A stretch of 64,000 bases of DNA, from positions 1-64,000 of the forward strand of contig NZ_JAGYIM010000016.1 of assembly GCF_018402695.1 (NCBI RefSeq). Direction: 5' to 3'. How positions within the stretch are numbered: the first letter of the stretch is position 1; every line of letters begins with the position of its first letter. Positions 51,592 through 62,388 of this stretch are shown piece after piece. A program made the translations under genes and the position numbers. The notes under the pieces are model-generated. The model saw only the letters and a program-made list of their open reading frames with translations. It had not been told where the DNA came from and made no database searches. This DNA is from Arsukibacterium sp. (GTDB taxonomy: Bacteria > Pseudomonadota > Gammaproteobacteria > Enterobacterales > Alteromonadaceae).

Positions 51592-51772
51592 GTTATATCC
51601 GTCTCTGTCCGCATTAAACCGCCAGCAAACTGGCAACCAAGTTCGTTTATAAGAATAAGTGCAGCCATTTTACACGAAACTGCCCAAAGTAAAATCCCAT
51701 CTGTGTTGCAAAAGCTTCTTCCGATCCGCCAGATCCGTTACAATGGCCCAAATTTAACCGCCGGAGCAGGCA

Positions 51773-52402
51773 GTGTACAAAGCAAAATTCAATTACCAAC
51801 AAGCGACTTTTTTAACCAGTGCCCCTGATATTAAGGCATTACCGGCCGACAGCGGTATTGAAGTTGCTTTTGCCGGTCGATCCAATGCGGGTAAATCCAG
51901 TGCTTTAAATACGCTGACCCGGCAAAATAGTTTAGCCCGAACCAGTAAAACGCCAGGTCGTACCCAACTTATTAATACGTTTGTCTTTGCTGAGAACAAA
52001 AGGCTGATAGATTTACCCGGCTACGGCTTTGCGAAAGTACCTTTGGCGGTCAAAGAAAAATGGCAGAAGTCACTGTCGCAATATCTGGAAAAGCGCCAGA
52101 GTTTACAGGGCCTGGTGGTTTTGATGGATATTCGTCATCCGCTAAAAGATTTGGACCAGCAATTAGTACACTGGGCGGTACAAAGCGAGTTACCGGTGCT
52201 TATTTTGCTGACTAAAGCCGATAAGCTGGGGCCGGGTGCCCGCAAAAAGACCTTGCTGGAAGTGCGGGAAGCCTCGCTGGCTTTTATGGGGGATGTCACA
52301 GTACATATGTTCAGTTCTTTAACCAAAATTGGTATGACCGAATTTGAACAAACCCTGGACCACTGGTTCAGCACTGACACTAATCCGGATGCGGTGGGTT
52401 AA
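51773..52402 (+). CDS. engB: Ribosome-biogenesis GTPase EngB (YihA/YsxC)
   Basis: A 209-residue GTPase needed for 50S assembly. The G motifs are complete: [17 protein letters not shown] (G1), [12 protein letters not shown] (G2), [12 protein letters not shown] (G3), LTKADKLG (G4) and MFSSLTKIG (G5). It starts with GTG behind GGAG. The genes polA and spf lie downstream on the other strand, the classic gammaproteobacterial arrangement. A terminator follows at 52424. Confidence 0.95.
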   Translation: MYKAKFNYQQATFLTSAPDIKALPADSGIEVAFAGRSNAGKSSALNTLTRQNSLARTSKTPGRTQLINTFVFAENKRLIDLPGYGFAKVPLAVKEKWQKSLSQYLEKRQSLQGLVVLMDIRHPLKDLDQQLVHWAVQSELPVLILLTKADKLGPGARKKTLLEVREASLAFMGDVTVHMFSSLTKIGMTEFEQTLDHWFSTDTNPDAVG

Positions 52403-52423
52403 GCCGCCGGGCAGCCATAAAAA

Positions 52424-52447
52424 AACCGACACTAAAAAGTGTCGGTT
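52424..52447 (+). terminator. Terminator of engB
   Basis: Arms AACCGACACT and AGTGTCGGTT around AAAA, 22 bases after the engB stop; an A run precedes it and only TT follows, so it could act in either direction. Confidence 0.7.
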
Positions 52448-52612
52448 ATAGCAATCGGGGAGAAGCTAATAATTTAAATCAACAGGGTGTCTTATCGCTA
52501 AGACGGCGCCATTATACAATAAATCCTGCCTGTTTAAAGTATTTACTCTAAAAAATATTGCTTAATTTCAATTCTGGTCAGAAAAGATCAGCTGTTCTGG
52601 CGAATTACAGAT

Positions 52613-52721
52613 AAAAAAACGCCCCGCTGTAAAACAGCGGGGCGGCTAAATAAGCCTACTTTCTGTGCGTTGTCATCGTGACAGGCGCTGAAAGATAGAA
52701 CATCTTACCTCTGTACCCTAC
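52613..52721 (-). ncRNA. spf: Spot 42 small RNA
   Basis: The minus strand reads GTAGGGTACAGAGGTAAGAT and then GTTCTATCTTTCAG, the same as the E. coli Spot 42 5' end. It closes with the terminator GCCCCGCTG/CAGCGGGGC and a T run. The length, about 109 bases, equals that of E. coli. It lies between polA and engB, as in enterobacteria and vibrios. Spot 42 acts with Hfq by base pairing in catabolite regulation and is repressed by CRP in E. coli; whether that holds here is unknown. The middle (AGCGCCTGTCACGATGACAA) differs from E. coli. Confidence 0.93.
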
Positions 52722-52853
52722 CCGTCAAATTTTAGCCACTCAGCCGACAATTGCAAGTTTTTTATGTAATAAAACTACAAAAAAATCAAAATTAGCGGCT
52801 GTTAGCCGCTAATTGTAATTAAATTACCATAATGGCTGGTGCGCTGGGCCGGG

Positions 52854-55631
52854 TCAATGCGCCTGATCCCAGTTATCGCCGCTGCCAGCCTCGGCCAGCA
52901 ACGGTACTTTTAAACTGGCTGCACTTTCCATAATGCTAACTAACTCAGCCTGCACTGTTGCCAGATTAGCCTCGGGAACTTCAAATACCAGTTCATCGTG
53001 GACCTGCATAATCATTTTTATATCATCATTTTGCTGGCTGCTCAGCCAGCTATCGACTTTAATCATTGCCATTTTGATAATATCTGCTGCGGTGCCTTGC
53101 ATCGGCGCGTTAATTGCGGCCCGTTCAGCGGCTTTTTGGCGGCCCATATTGCGGGCATTAATATCAGGTAGATACAGCCGGCGACCATACAGGGTCTCAA
53201 CATAACCTAACTCATGCGCTTGCTTGCGGGTATCTTCCATATAACGCAAAACCCCGGGGAAACGCTCAAAGTAACGGTTCACATAACTTTGGGCGTCGCT
53301 GCGGCTGATACCAAGCTGCTTAGCCAAACCAAAAGCTGACATGCCGTAAATTAAACCAAAGTTTACTGCTTTCGCCTGGCGGCGTTGTTCGGAGCTGACA
53401 TCACTCAGCGCCACCCCAAACACTTCTGCAGCAGTAGCTTTGTGCACATCCAGCCCTTTGGCAAAGGCATCAAGCAGTGCCTTATCACCCGATAAGTGGG
53501 CCATTATTCTTAATTCAATTTGCGAATAATCTATTGCCAGAATTTTTTTACCTTGTGGAGCAACAAAAGCCTGGCGAATACGCCGGCCCTCTTCACTACG
53601 AATCGGAATATTCTGCAAATTGGGCTCAGTTGAGCTCAAGCGCCCGGTGGCAGCAATAGCCTGATGGTAAGAAGTGTGAACCCGCCCGGTGACCGGATTG
53701 ATTACTTTTGGCAGTTTATCAGTATAAGTCGACTTTAATTTGCTTAAGCCACGATGCTCAGTGATCAGTTTCGGGAAGTCATATTCCAGCGCTAACTCGG
53801 CCAGAACGTCTTCGGCAGTGGATGGGGTGCCGCCCGGTGTTTTTTTCAGCACCGGTAAGCCCATCTGGTTAAACAGAATTTCCTGCAGTTGCTTGGGTGA
53901 TGCCATATTAAAGGTCTGGCCGGCCTCTTTATATGCCTGTTCAGCAAGCTGATCAATCCGTTTCGCCAGCTGCTGGCTTTGCTGTCCCAGCACTTTACTG
54001 TCGATCAGGACACCATTACGCTCAATTTTACTTAGCACAGTTAACAAAGGTACTTCAATATCAGTTAGTACCTTTGCCAGGCCCGGCTCTGCTTGTATTT
54101 GTGGCCATAACTTAAGATGCAATTGTAATGTAACATCGGCATCTTCCGCGGCATAAGGGGCTGCTTGCTCCAGCGCTATCTGATTAAAACTCAGTTGCTT
54201 GGCCCCTTTGCCGGCAATATCTTCAAAACTGATATTATTATGGCCCAGATATTTCAATGCCAGGCTGTCCATATCATGCCGGCTGGCAACAGAATTGAAT
54301 ACATAAGATTCCAGCATGGTATCGAACTGAATACCTTGTAGCCTTATGTTGTAGCGAGCCAATACGCTGCTGTCGTACTTCAGGTTCTGGCCGACTTTCG
54401 CCTTTTTACTGTCCTGCAACCAGGACTTCAGTGCCGCCAGCACCTCGTCGCGGTTCAGTTGCGGTGGCGCTCCGACATAGTCGTGGGCCAGCGGTAAATA
54501 CCAGGCCTGGCCAGGCGCAACGGCAAATGACATACCGACCAGTTCTGCCTGCATATAGTCAAGGCTGGTGGTTTCAGTATCAAAGGCTGTCAGTTCAGCT
54601 TGATTAATGGTGCTGAGTAACGTCTCAAATTCATCCTGAGTCAGAATGGTCTGATATTGGCTGCGGTCCAGCGTCGGAGGCACGGCAGTAAGCTCCTGGG
54701 TGTCAGAGGCAGTATGTTGGTCGTCAGTTACCAGCTGCTCCGGTGCTTTGTCCTGCAGAATTTCTGCCAGCCAGCGCTTAAATTCACAATGTCGGTACAA
54801 CTCAGCCAGTTGCTGGCGATCTGCTGGCTGGATAGCCAGGTCGTCGAGCTGACAATCCAGCTCGACATCGGTTTTGATCGTAGCCAGTTGATATGATAAT
54901 TGCAGTTGTGCTTTATGCTCTGCCAGCTTTGCGGCCATGGTTTTGGCACCGCGGAAACTGAGTTCAGCAACTTTATCCAACTGCTGATAAATATTATCAA
55001 TAGAGCCCAGCCCTTGTAATAAAGCGGCGGCTGTTTTTTCACCAACCCCAGGCAGGCCGGGAATGTTATCAACTTTGTCACCCATCAGCGCCAGAAAATC
55101 TATGATCGCCTCCGGGCCCACCCCGAATTTCGTGACTACCGATTCGGGATCAAGCAAGGTGTTGGTCATGGTGTTAATCAGGGTAACGTGAGCATCCACC
55201 AACTGCGCCATATCTTTATCGCCAGTCGAAATCAGGGTGTGGCGTCCGGCATTACTGGCCTGACGGGCCAGCGTGCCAATGACATCATCGGCTTCCACAC
55301 CATCAATACACAGTAGTGGCAAGCCCATTGCCCTGACAATTTGATGGATAGGTGCTATCTGAGTGCGCAGATCATCTGGCATTGGTGGCCGGTGAGCTTT
55401 ATATTCGCTATACAGGTCGTTGCGAAACGTCGGGCCTTTCGCATCAAATACCACGGCCATATGGCTCGGATTATATTGGCGTAACAGGCTTTTCAGCATA
55501 TTGATCACACCGTATATAGCACCGGTCGCTTCTCCGCGTGAATTAGTTAAATGTGGTGGAGAGTGGTAAGCGCGAAACAGATAGGAAGAGCCATCTACTA
55601 ATATCAATGGGTTTTTCGGGATATAAACCAT
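52854..55631 (-). CDS. polA: DNA polymerase I
   Basis: A 925-residue three-domain polymerase for gap filling and Okazaki fragment processing. The 5'-3' exonuclease (1-290) has [16 protein letters not shown] and [12 protein letters not shown]; the 3'-5' exonuclease keeps its acids ([31 protein letters not shown]), so proofreading should work; the polymerase has DYSQIELR (motif A), [14 protein letters not shown] (B) and [10 protein letters not shown] (C). The ATG at 55631 begins the conserved N-terminus; AGGA lies upstream. The longer frame from 55772 would add 47 residues unlike PolA. The DNA ahead of the gene holds two DnaA-box-like sites. Confidence 0.96.
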   Translation of the reverse strand: MVYIPKNPLILVDGSSYLFRAYHSPPHLTNSRGEATGAIYGVINMLKSLLRQYNPSHMAVVFDAKGPTFRNDLYSEYKAHRPPMPDDLRTQIAPIHQIVRAMGLPLLCIDGVEADDVIGTLARQASNAGRHTLISTGDKDMAQLVDAHVTLINTMTNTLLDPESVVTKFGVGPEAIIDFLALMGDKVDNIPGLPGVGEKTAAALLQGLGSIDNIYQQLDKVAELSFRGAKTMAAKLAEHKAQLQLSYQLATIKTDVELDCQLDDLAIQPADRQQLAELYRHCEFKRWLAEILQDKAPEQLVTDDQHTASDTQELTAVPPTLDRSQYQTILTQDEFETLLSTINQAELTAFDTETTSLDYMQAELVGMSFAVAPGQAWYLPLAHDYVGAPPQLNRDEVLAALKSWLQDSKKAKVGQNLKYDSSVLARYNIRLQGIQFDTMLESYVFNSVASRHDMDSLALKYLGHNNISFEDIAGKGAKQLSFNQIALEQAAPYAAEDADVTLQLHLKLWPQIQAEPGLAKVLTDIEVPLLTVLSKIERNGVLIDSKVLGQQSQQLAKRIDQLAEQAYKEAGQTFNMASPKQLQEILFNQMGLPVLKKTPGGTPSTAEDVLAELALEYDFPKLITEHRGLSKLKSTYTDKLPKVINPVTGRVHTSYHQAIAATGRLSSTEPNLQNIPIRSEEGRRIRQAFVAPQGKKILAIDYSQIELRIMAHLSGDKALLDAFAKGLDVHKATAAEVFGVALSDVSSEQRRQAKAVNFGLIYGMSAFGLAKQLGISRSDAQSYVNRYFERFPGVLRYMEDTRKQAHELGYVETLYGRRLYLPDINARNMGRQKAAERAAINAPMQGTAADIIKMAMIKVDSWLSSQQNDDIKMIMQVHDELVFEVPEANLATVQAELVSIMESAASLKVPLLAEAGSGDNWDQAH

Positions 55632-56237
55632 GGGTAAGCTGTCCTGCAGAAATTTGCTATAGCATGCCACAGCAGCCGGACGACAGCCAGAATTGCTGTC
55701 AGGTGAAAATAGTGAATTTTTGCGGACAAGCTGTGGATAACTTTGTGTAAAACTAATAGCGTAGTACCACACATTTTTTTAAATGATGGGTAGGTATACT
55801 AGCTAACTACATGATTTGTATTGTAAACGAGGGGAAGTCGCGAACGCCCTTGTTATTATTATTTTTACATCCACTTTGTGGAAAAACTTTCTACGGGGTC
55901 TGGGGGTAGTACGACAACCTGGTCATTCCCTGACTGAGTAGGTCGATTAGACTACCACAAAGCGGGCCGTTGCATAGTAGTTGTTTTAAATAATTTTGCT
56001 ATTAAAAGCCAGCTGCGAAAGAAGCTAAAAGCATAAAGCAGGCTAAGCGCGGCTTAGCGGGCTGCTGGCTCAGACATTTGTACTGATCCTGCCCGATCCG
56101 GTAAGCGTAATTAACCAGTGTAAGGGATTGACTAATAAAACAGCAGTTCAGATCGGTACTGTAGTCTTTTAATTGCGTTCGCTTGCAGGCTATAATAACG
56201 CCAATATAATTCTGCCTTAAGCTATGGGAAATTTTTA
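55632..56237. other. Divergent polA / cytochrome c5 region with two DnaA boxes
   Basis: This 606-base gap must hold the polA promoter on the minus strand and the cytochrome promoter on the plus strand. A perfect DnaA box (TTATCCACA on the minus strand, 55740-55732) and a near one (TTTTCCACA, 55885-55877) lie 100 to 255 bases before the polA start. I see no coding sequence; a G-rich stretch near 55895-55910 and C/G-rich inverted blocks near 56035-56070 have no clear meaning. Confidence 0.45.
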
Positions 56238-56630
56238 ATGAAGAAACTAACTTTTGCGCTGGCTTCGTTACTGCTTGCTGTTGGTGCGACTGCAAGTACG
56301 GACAACAACGAAGAATTAGCTAAGCGCATAGCACCGGTAGGACAGATATATGTTGCAGGCGAGCAAGCCGACGTTGCCGCCGAGGCCAGTGGCCCACGTT
56401 CTGGTGAAGATGTATATAAAGGTGCCTGTATCGCTTGCCATGGCACGGGCGCGCTGGACGCGCCAAAGCCGGGTGCCGATAGCTGGAAACCGCGTATTGC
56501 CCAGGGCTTTGATGTGATGTTGAAACATTCAATTGAAGGGTTTAATAACATGCCGGCAATGGGCACTTGTGCTACCTGTAGTGAAGATGAAATTGCTGCG
56601 GCCATCCGATTTATGATTGATGGCGTGTGA
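56238..56630 (+). CDS. Cytochrome c5-type monohaem cytochrome
   Basis: A 130-residue periplasmic c-type cytochrome: signal peptide (cut after GATAS), one haem site GACIACHGTGAL (C64, C67, H68), the Met ligand in NNMPAMGTC and the pair GTCATCSEDE that forms the small disulfide typical of cytochrome c5. The end (EIAAAIRFMIDGV) is also typical. It carries electrons in the periplasm. It is divergent from polA and followed by a terminator. Confidence 0.92.
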   Translation: MKKLTFALASLLLAVGATASTDNNEELAKRIAPVGQIYVAGEQADVAAEASGPRSGEDVYKGACIACHGTGALDAPKPGADSWKPRIAQGFDVMLKHSIEGFNNMPAMGTCATCSEDEIAAAIRFMIDGV

Positions 56631-56655
56631 TTTTTAGTAAAGCAAAATAAACGAT

Positions 56656-56680
56656 AGCCGTGCTTTGCACGGCTTTTGTT
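56656..56680 (+). terminator. Terminator of the cytochrome c5 gene
   Basis: Arms AGCCGTGC (56656-56663) and GCACGGCT (56667-56674) with a 3-base loop, followed by TTTGTT, 26 bases after the stop codon. Confidence 0.85.
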
Positions 56681-56792
56681 TATAAAAAAGGCACTAAAGT
56701 GCAGTTGTTTAACAGTCGATCCCTTCCATGTGGCGAAACTTTATGCATAATAACAATTATCATAAGGCCAGCAGAAGCAGAGCAGAATTAAG

Positions 56793-58646
56793 TTGAAGCT
56801 AAACGGATCGCAACTCCAACTGTTTAAAGCCAAAGCACGCCGGCTTACCACCCTGATTGGCCGTTACAAGCAGGCTTATACTATTCAGGGGGCTTTGTTA
56901 AAGTTATCTGAACTGGCCAGCACCATCAGTGATATGCGGGAGTTTTACCCGGCTATTCACAAAATGGTCTCGGAGTTGCTGCACGCCGAAAACTTTTATG
57001 TGGTGCTGTACGATACCAGTACAAAACAATACCAGCTGCAATACTTTTCTGACGAGAAAGACCAGCAATACATTAAGCAGGTACCGTCAACGGCCTTCTC
57101 CAGTGGCCTGACCGGTTATGTCACCAAAACCGGCAAACCATTATTGTGTGACAGAGAGCAGTTTAATGCCATGATTGCCAATGGTGATATTCAGGCTCAG
57201 GGTTCAGAATGTACCCACTGGATGGGTATTCCTCTATGGCGCGACGCTCAGCTAATCGGTGTTATGGCTATCCAAACCTACGACAACGATTATCGTTATG
57301 GTGACGAAGAGCTGGCGATGTTTCTGAGCATTGGTGGCCATACTGTTACTGCTCTGGATAGGGTAAAAAGTCGTGAGCTACTGGAACTGACCGTACAGGA
57401 ACGGACCCAGCAACTGCAGCTGATTAATCAGTCATTACAAAAAGAAATTAAAGAACGCACCAATGCCGAGCGTTTGCAGGCGGCGTTATATGAAATTTCT
57501 GAGCTGACTGCCAGTAGCCGCGATATGCAAAGCTTTTATAAAGCAGTACACAAGGTGCTGTCAGGTTTAATGTCAGCAGATAACTGCTATATCGCGCTGC
57601 TCAATGCTGATCAGACCAAGCTGACCTTTCCGTTTTATCTGGACCAGTATTCACCTCCGGCGCGGGAACGGCCGATTAGCCGGGGCTTTACTGAGTATGT
57701 TATTCGCTGCGGTGAGGCACGCCTGATCAATAGCGAGGCGGCAGAACAACTGGCAGCAGAAGGCGAAATTCGCCGTGGTATGGCCGACCCCCTGCAACGG
57801 GCGCGGTTGTCCTCATGCTGGTTAGGCGCGCCGTTGCTGATTGACCAGCGGGTAATTGGCGTTATTGCAGTGCAATCTTACGATAATGCTTATGAGTATA
57901 CTGAACAGGAGCTCAGCATCTTACGCTTTGTCTCACAGCATATTGGGGTGGCCATTCAGCGTAAGCTGGCGGCCGAGAAGCAAAAGCAGCATCAGGAAGA
58001 GCTTGAGCGTAAGGTTTTTGAAAGTACCCGCGAGCTGCGTCAGACCAATTTATTTTTGCGGTTGCAGGTAGAAGAGCGGAAAAAAGCTGAGCAGAAACTA
58101 TTCTATGAAGCAAACCACGATTTATTAACCGGCCTGGCGAACCGCCAGATGTTCCTCGAGCAGTTAAAGCGCCAGTTTGCTATCTATAAGCGGCAGCCGG
58201 ATATCGGGATGGCCTTGCTGTTTCTGGATTTAGATCGCTTTAAACTGATCAACGATACATTAGGCCATCATATTGGCGATGCGTTTTTAATTGAAACCAG
58301 CAAACGGATTTTAAGTGCAGTACGCGAACATGACTTAGCCGCCCGACTGGGTGGTGATGAGTTTGTGGTGTTACTGCAAAATCTGCAGGGCGAGCATGAT
58401 GCAGAAGATGTGGCCCAGCGAATTATTGAAAAAGTGCGTGAGCCCTATTATCTGGAAGGGCAACAGGTTAATTCCGGGGTTAGTATTGGTATTGCTTTAA
58501 TGCAAGCGGATTACAGTAACGGCGAGCAACTGCTACGCGATGCCGACGCCGCCATGTACCACGCCAAGGCGCTGGGGCGCGGCCGTTATGCTATCTTCCA
58601 GGATAAAATGCGGGATCAGATGCTCAGGGCCCTGGGGGCGGAATAG
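56793..58646 (+). CDS. Double-GAF diguanylate cyclase
   Basis: A 617-residue cytoplasmic enzyme that should make c-di-GMP. Two GAF-type sensor domains (about 35-195 and 230-390; both show the MGIPLWR or WLGAPLL and VIGVIAVQSYDN pattern) are each followed by a coiled coil, then a GGDEF domain with REHDLAARLGGDEF: active motif plus inhibitory RxxD site. The two GAF units look like an internal duplication. The start is TTG at 56793, with a poor ribosome site, and is not certain. It converges on rep. Confidence 0.9.
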   Translation: MKLNGSQLQLFKAKARRLTTLIGRYKQAYTIQGALLKLSELASTISDMREFYPAIHKMVSELLHAENFYVVLYDTSTKQYQLQYFSDEKDQQYIKQVPSTAFSSGLTGYVTKTGKPLLCDREQFNAMIANGDIQAQGSECTHWMGIPLWRDAQLIGVMAIQTYDNDYRYGDEELAMFLSIGGHTVTALDRVKSRELLELTVQERTQQLQLINQSLQKEIKERTNAERLQAALYEISELTASSRDMQSFYKAVHKVLSGLMSADNCYIALLNADQTKLTFPFYLDQYSPPARERPISRGFTEYVIRCGEARLINSEAAEQLAAEGEIRRGMADPLQRARLSSCWLGAPLLIDQRVIGVIAVQSYDNAYEYTEQELSILRFVSQHIGVAIQRKLAAEKQKQHQEELERKVFESTRELRQTNLFLRLQVEERKKAEQKLFYEANHDLLTGLANRQMFLEQLKRQFAIYKRQPDIGMALLFLDLDRFKLINDTLGHHIGDAFLIETSKRILSAVREHDLAARLGGDEFVVLLQNLQGEHDAEDVAQRIIEKVREPYYLEGQQVNSGVSIGIALMQADYSNGEQLLRDADAAMYHAKALGRGRYAIFQDKMRDQMLRALGAE

Positions 58647-58652
58647 CGCCTG

Positions 58653-60668
58653 TCAGTCTTTTTTCAACATCTGGCGCAGCCGTTCTAAATGCGCCTGACC
58701 GGTTTGCTGGCGCTGCTGTTCAGTTTTTGCCGGCGCTGCCTGTTGCCACTCCAGATCGTCTTGTGGTAATTCATATAAAAAACGGCTGGGTTCAGGCCGG
58801 ATGACTTCGCCATACTGGCGCCGCTCTTTCGCATAGGTAAAAATTAACTCGCGCTGGGCCCGGGTTACCCCGACATAGGCCAGTCGCCGCTCTTCTTCTA
58901 CATTATCTTCATCAATACTGCTCTGGTGCGGCAATAAACCCTCTTCCATACCGACCATAAACACATAAGGAAACTCCAGGCCTTTCGATGCATGCAAGGT
59001 TAGCAGTTGCACCTGATCGGCATTGTCTTCCTGTTGCTGACGCTCCATCATATCGCGCAGGGTCAGCCGGGTAACCACCTCCGGCAATGTCATCGGCTCG
59101 TGCTCGTCATCCCCTTCCAGCATGGTGCTGATCCAGCGGTACAGCTCGTTTACGTTTTTCAGCGCCATCTCGGCTGCTTTTGGGCTGTTACTGGTTTCGA
59201 ACAGCCAGGCTTCATAGTGGCTTTGCCGGATCAGATCGCGCACCGCTTCGGCCGGATCGGCCCGTTTGGCGTTGTCTGCCACCTGATTTATCCAGTTAGC
59301 AAACTGCTGCACCGCCTGCTGGGCCCGGGCCGACAAATGCATTGATAATTCCATATCGCAGCAGGCCGCAAATAAACTGATATTTTTGCTGTTGGCCAGC
59401 GTGCCAACCTGCTGCAAGGTGGCGGCACCAATTTCCCGTCTCGGCACATTAATAATCCGCAGCAGGGCGTTGTCATCGTCCTGATTGACCAGCAGCCGCA
59501 GGTAGGCCATCACATCTTTAATTTCGCTGCGGGCGAAAAACGAGGTGCCGCCGGAAATTTTGTAAGGAATGCGGTTGGTCATCAGGGCTTTTTCAAACAC
59601 CCGCGCCTGATGGTTGCCGCGATACAGCAGTGCATAATCGCGGTACTCACTGCGGTTAATAAAGCGGTGTGAAATAATCTCAGCCACCACTTTTTCTGCT
59701 TCGTCTTCTTCGTGTTTACACGGCAATACTTTAAGTGGCACCCCATAGCTATTCTGGCTGAACAGCTTTTTTTCGAATTCATGCGGGTTATTGGCGATCA
59801 AGATATTCGCTGCTTTTAGAATCCGCTCGGCCGAACGGTAGTTTTGCTCCAGCTTAATCACATTTAAATTGGGGAAATCGGTTTTCAGCAACACCAGATT
59901 TTGCGGCCGGGCACCACGCCACGAATAGATAGACTGGTCATCATCGCCTACCACGGTAAAGCGCTGACGCTCACCCACCAGCGCTTTTACCAGTTCATAC
60001 TGGCTGGTATTGGTATCCTGATACTCATCGACCAGTAAATACTGAATTTTTTGCTGCCATTTTTGCCGTACCTCAGCATTGTGCTGAAACAGTAAGGTGG
60101 GGATCAGAATTAAGTCGTCAAAATCCAGCGCGTTATAGGCTTTCAGCTGGTCGCTGTATTGCTGATAATAATTGGCAAAATTTATACTTTGCGGGTCGCT
60201 TGCCTGCTGGATAGCCAGCGCTGGCAGGGTTAAATCATTCTTCCAGCCAGAAATTTTACTTTGCAGCGCTTTTAATAAATCTTTGTCACCCTGAAATTCA
60301 TTGGCCGTCAGCTCTTTTAGCAGCGCCATGCTGTCCTGATCGTCAAACAGACTGAAACTGGGTTTATAGCCGATATGCCGGTATTCTTTTTTTATAATTT
60401 CCAGGCCCAGGGTGTGAAAAGTAGAAATTGTCAGACCGCGGGTCGCGCTTTTCGGCAGTTGCGCCTGGATCCGTTCGCGCATTTCCCGCGCGGCCTTGTT
60501 GGTAAAGGTCACTGCGGCAATATGGCGGGCTGGCAGCTGACATTGCTGAATTAAATAAGCAATTTTATTGATAATTACCCGGGTTTTACCACTACCGGCG
60601 CCGGCCAGCACCAGACAGGGCCCGGCGATAAAATGAACAGCGGCGTTTTGTTGCGAATTTAACTGCAT
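58653..60668 (-). CDS. rep: ATP-dependent DNA helicase Rep
   Basis: A 671-residue superfamily 1A helicase that clears proteins ahead of forks and restarts replication. Motifs: [17 protein letters not shown] (Walker A), [90 protein letters not shown] and [14 protein letters not shown]. Length and ending match Rep more than UvrD. The ATG at 60668 has AGGTG 6 bases upstream; a GTG at 60677 would add three residues. It is divergent from ubiK. Confidence 0.93.
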   Translation of the reverse strand: MQLNSQQNAAVHFIAGPCLVLAGAGSGKTRVIINKIAYLIQQCQLPARHIAAVTFTNKAAREMRERIQAQLPKSATRGLTISTFHTLGLEIIKKEYRHIGYKPSFSLFDDQDSMALLKELTANEFQGDKDLLKALQSKISGWKNDLTLPALAIQQASDPQSINFANYYQQYSDQLKAYNALDFDDLILIPTLLFQHNAEVRQKWQQKIQYLLVDEYQDTNTSQYELVKALVGERQRFTVVGDDDQSIYSWRGARPQNLVLLKTDFPNLNVIKLEQNYRSAERILKAANILIANNPHEFEKKLFSQNSYGVPLKVLPCKHEEDEAEKVVAEIISHRFINRSEYRDYALLYRGNHQARVFEKALMTNRIPYKISGGTSFFARSEIKDVMAYLRLLVNQDDDNALLRIINVPRREIGAATLQQVGTLANSKNISLFAACCDMELSMHLSARAQQAVQQFANWINQVADNAKRADPAEAVRDLIRQSHYEAWLFETSNSPKAAEMALKNVNELYRWISTMLEGDDEHEPMTLPEVVTRLTLRDMMERQQQEDNADQVQLLTLHASKGLEFPYVFMVGMEEGLLPHQSSIDEDNVEEERRLAYVGVTRAQRELIFTYAKERRQYGEVIRPEPSRFLYELPQDDLEWQQAAPAKTEQQRQQTGQAHLERLRQMLKKD

Positions 60669-60792
60669 AATCTGCACCTATACCAAGGTCGGGCATTGTA
60701 ACCAAAATTAGCGGCAAATAGCATTCGCGTTCTGGATTTATCTCCGTAGAATAGGCTTATCAGCACGCTAACCCGGCTAAATGGAGAAATGT

Positions 60793-61080
60793 ATGTTAGA
60801 TCCGAAAAAAATTGAAGATATCGCTAAGCAAATTGGCAATGCGCTGCCACCGCAAATAAAGCAGTTTGCTGATGATACTGAGGCGAAAGTAAAACAGGTA
60901 TTGCAGCAAAAGCTAGCCAACCTGGATTTTGTCAGCCGCGAGGAGTTTGATGTGCAGCGCCAGGTGTTGCTGCGCACCCGCGAAAAGGTCGAGCAACTGG
61001 AGCTGCAGGTTGCAGCCTTACTGGCGCAAAATGTAAAGCCTGACAGCCAAACCGATTTACCCACTGCTGATCAGCAGTAA
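60793..61080 (+). CDS. ubiK: Ubiquinone biosynthesis accessory factor UbiK
   Basis: A 95-residue protein of the BMFP/YqiC family, which helps the Ubi complex bind lipid. It matches E. coli UbiK closely: MLDPKKIEDIAKQI at the start, LDFVSREEFDVQRQVLLRTR in the middle and a short coiled coil at the end. The ATG at 60793 is chosen by this match, with GGAG just upstream; an in-frame ATG at 60781 would add four residues. Confidence 0.93.
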   Translation: MLDPKKIEDIAKQIGNALPPQIKQFADDTEAKVKQVLQQKLANLDFVSREEFDVQRQVLLRTREKVEQLELQVAALLAQNVKPDSQTDLPTADQQ

Positions 61081-61107
61081 TAAATTGTCGCCCTGGTTGT
61101 CACCAGG

Positions 61108-61794
61108 CTACGGCAAATCAAACAGCAGGGCTTCGCTGGGCTGATTAGCGGTTAACTGCAGCGCTGCTTCAGCGCTGACCATCAGACCATCACCAGGCCG
61201 CATTGTGGTGTTATCCAGTTTCAGCTCACCACTTATCAGGTGCAGATATACCTTGCGACCTGACATCGGATAACTCAGCTGATCATCTGCAGCCAGGGTA
61301 ACCCGCCACAACTGGGCTTGTTGCTTCAGCAGCAGGCTACCATCACGGCCATCCGGCGTGGCAATCAGGGTTAAACCCGGTTTCTCGGCAAAGTGTTTTT
61401 GCTGATAACCCGGCGCGCCACCTTGTTTTTCCGGCATTATCCAAATCTGCAAAAACCGCAGTTCGTCACTCTGACTGGCATTATACTCTGAGTGATATAC
61501 GCCATTGCCGGCACTCATCAATTGAAACTCGCCGGCGGGCAGCACTTTTTCGTTACCAGCCGAATCTTTATGCACGATGGCACCTGCCAACACCAGGGTA
61601 ATAATTTCCATATCGCGGTGGCCATGGGTATCAAAACCAGCGCCGGGGGCAACCCAGTCATCGTTAATGACTCTTAGGGCCGAAAAACCCATATGCGCAG
61701 GGTCGTAATAGCTGCCAAAAGAAAAACTGTGGCGGCTTTTCAGCCAGCCGAAATGGGCTTTGCCGCGCTCGTCGGCTTTGCGTAAGGTAATCAT
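61108..61794 (-). CDS. Pirin-family protein
   Basis: A 228-residue bicupin. The N-terminal cupin holds the metal-binding His and Glu set (GFDTHGHRDMEIITLVLAGA and GNGVYHSEYN). Typical start: RKADERGKAHFGWLKSRHSF. Some bacterial pirins oxidise quercetin and others act in redox or stress control; the role here is not known. It follows the DoxX gene on the same strand with a structured spacer between. Confidence 0.9.
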   Translation of the reverse strand: MITLRKADERGKAHFGWLKSRHSFSFGSYYDPAHMGFSALRVINDDWVAPGAGFDTHGHRDMEIITLVLAGAIVHKDSAGNEKVLPAGEFQLMSAGNGVYHSEYNASQSDELRFLQIWIMPEKQGGAPGYQQKHFAEKPGLTLIATPDGRDGSLLLKQQAQLWRVTLAADDQLSYPMSGRKVYLHLISGELKLDNTTMRPGDGLMVSAEAALQLTANQPSEALLFDLP

Positions 61795-61855
61795 CGGACT
61801 CTCCTTATTACTAAATAATGTAGCTACTTATTGCGGTGCAAATGCAAGGTAGCAC

Positions 61856-61929
61856 GGTGGCTGGCATACTGACTTCACCGGCTTCAAGGATCACATCCCT
61901 GCTGCTGTTACGTCAGCATACCAGCCACC
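61856..61929 (-). repeat. Large inverted repeat between the DoxX and pirin genes
   Basis: Arms of 18 bases, GGTGGCTGGCATACTGAC (61856-61873) and GTCAGCATACCAGCCACC (61912-61929), match at 16 positions. Both mismatches become G-U pairs in a minus-strand transcript, so the RNA could form an unbroken 18-bp stem with a 38-base loop. There is no T run. It may be a processing or stability structure in the doxX-pirin message or a dispersed palindrome. Confidence 0.65.
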
Positions 61930-61941
61930 CTGCAGTCAGGT

Positions 61942-62388
61942 TCAGCGGGTAAGTTTGCCGGCCAGTAGTTTATCGACAGACAAATTGCCTGCGCCGCTAA
62001 ACAGCAGCGAAACACTGGCCGCCAACAACGCCAAACCAAATTCGTAACCGTTGTTGGCCATAAACAAGCCATTTTCAAAATGCACCGCGAAAATGGCGAC
62101 TAGCATTGCTACCGCCAGGGCCGCTGCCGCCGGCCGGGTTAACAGGCCAACAATTAATGCCAGGCCGCCAAAAAACTCAGCCGCACCGGCCAGCAGCGCC
62201 ATCAGCATCCCAGGACTTAAGCCAATACTATCCATCCAGCCGGCTGTGCCCTCAAGACCATAGCCGCCAAACCAGCCAAACAGCTTTTGCGCACCATGGG
62301 CCGCAAATATAATGCCGATAGGAAGCCGTAGTGCCAGTGCCGACCAGCCGGCTTGGGTAGCAGTAAGTTTTGCAATCAATGTTTTCAT
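61942..62388 (-). CDS. DoxX-family membrane protein
   Basis: A 148-residue inner-membrane protein with four hydrophobic segments, of the DoxX/YphA type: LRLPIGIIFAAHGAQKLFGW, GGYGLEGTAGWMDSIG, LAGAAEFFGGLALIVGLLTR, VHFENGLFMANNGYEFGLAL. Such proteins are linked with redox or thiol stress, but the activity is unsettled. It is often paired with pirin, as here. It is divergent from the LysR-type gene, which probably regulates it. Confidence 0.9.
   Translation of the reverse strand: MKTLIAKLTATQAGWSALALRLPIGIIFAAHGAQKLFGWFGGYGLEGTAGWMDSIGLSPGMLMALLAGAAEFFGGLALIVGLLTRPAAAALAVAMLVAIFAVHFENGLFMANNGYEFGLALLAASVSLLFSGAGNLSVDKLLAGKLTR

Noticed and set aside
55773-56237. Region between polA and cytochrome c5 as a replication origin
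   Set aside because: Only two DnaA boxes are present, there is no A+T-rich repeat array, and dnaA, gidA or parAB genes are absent.
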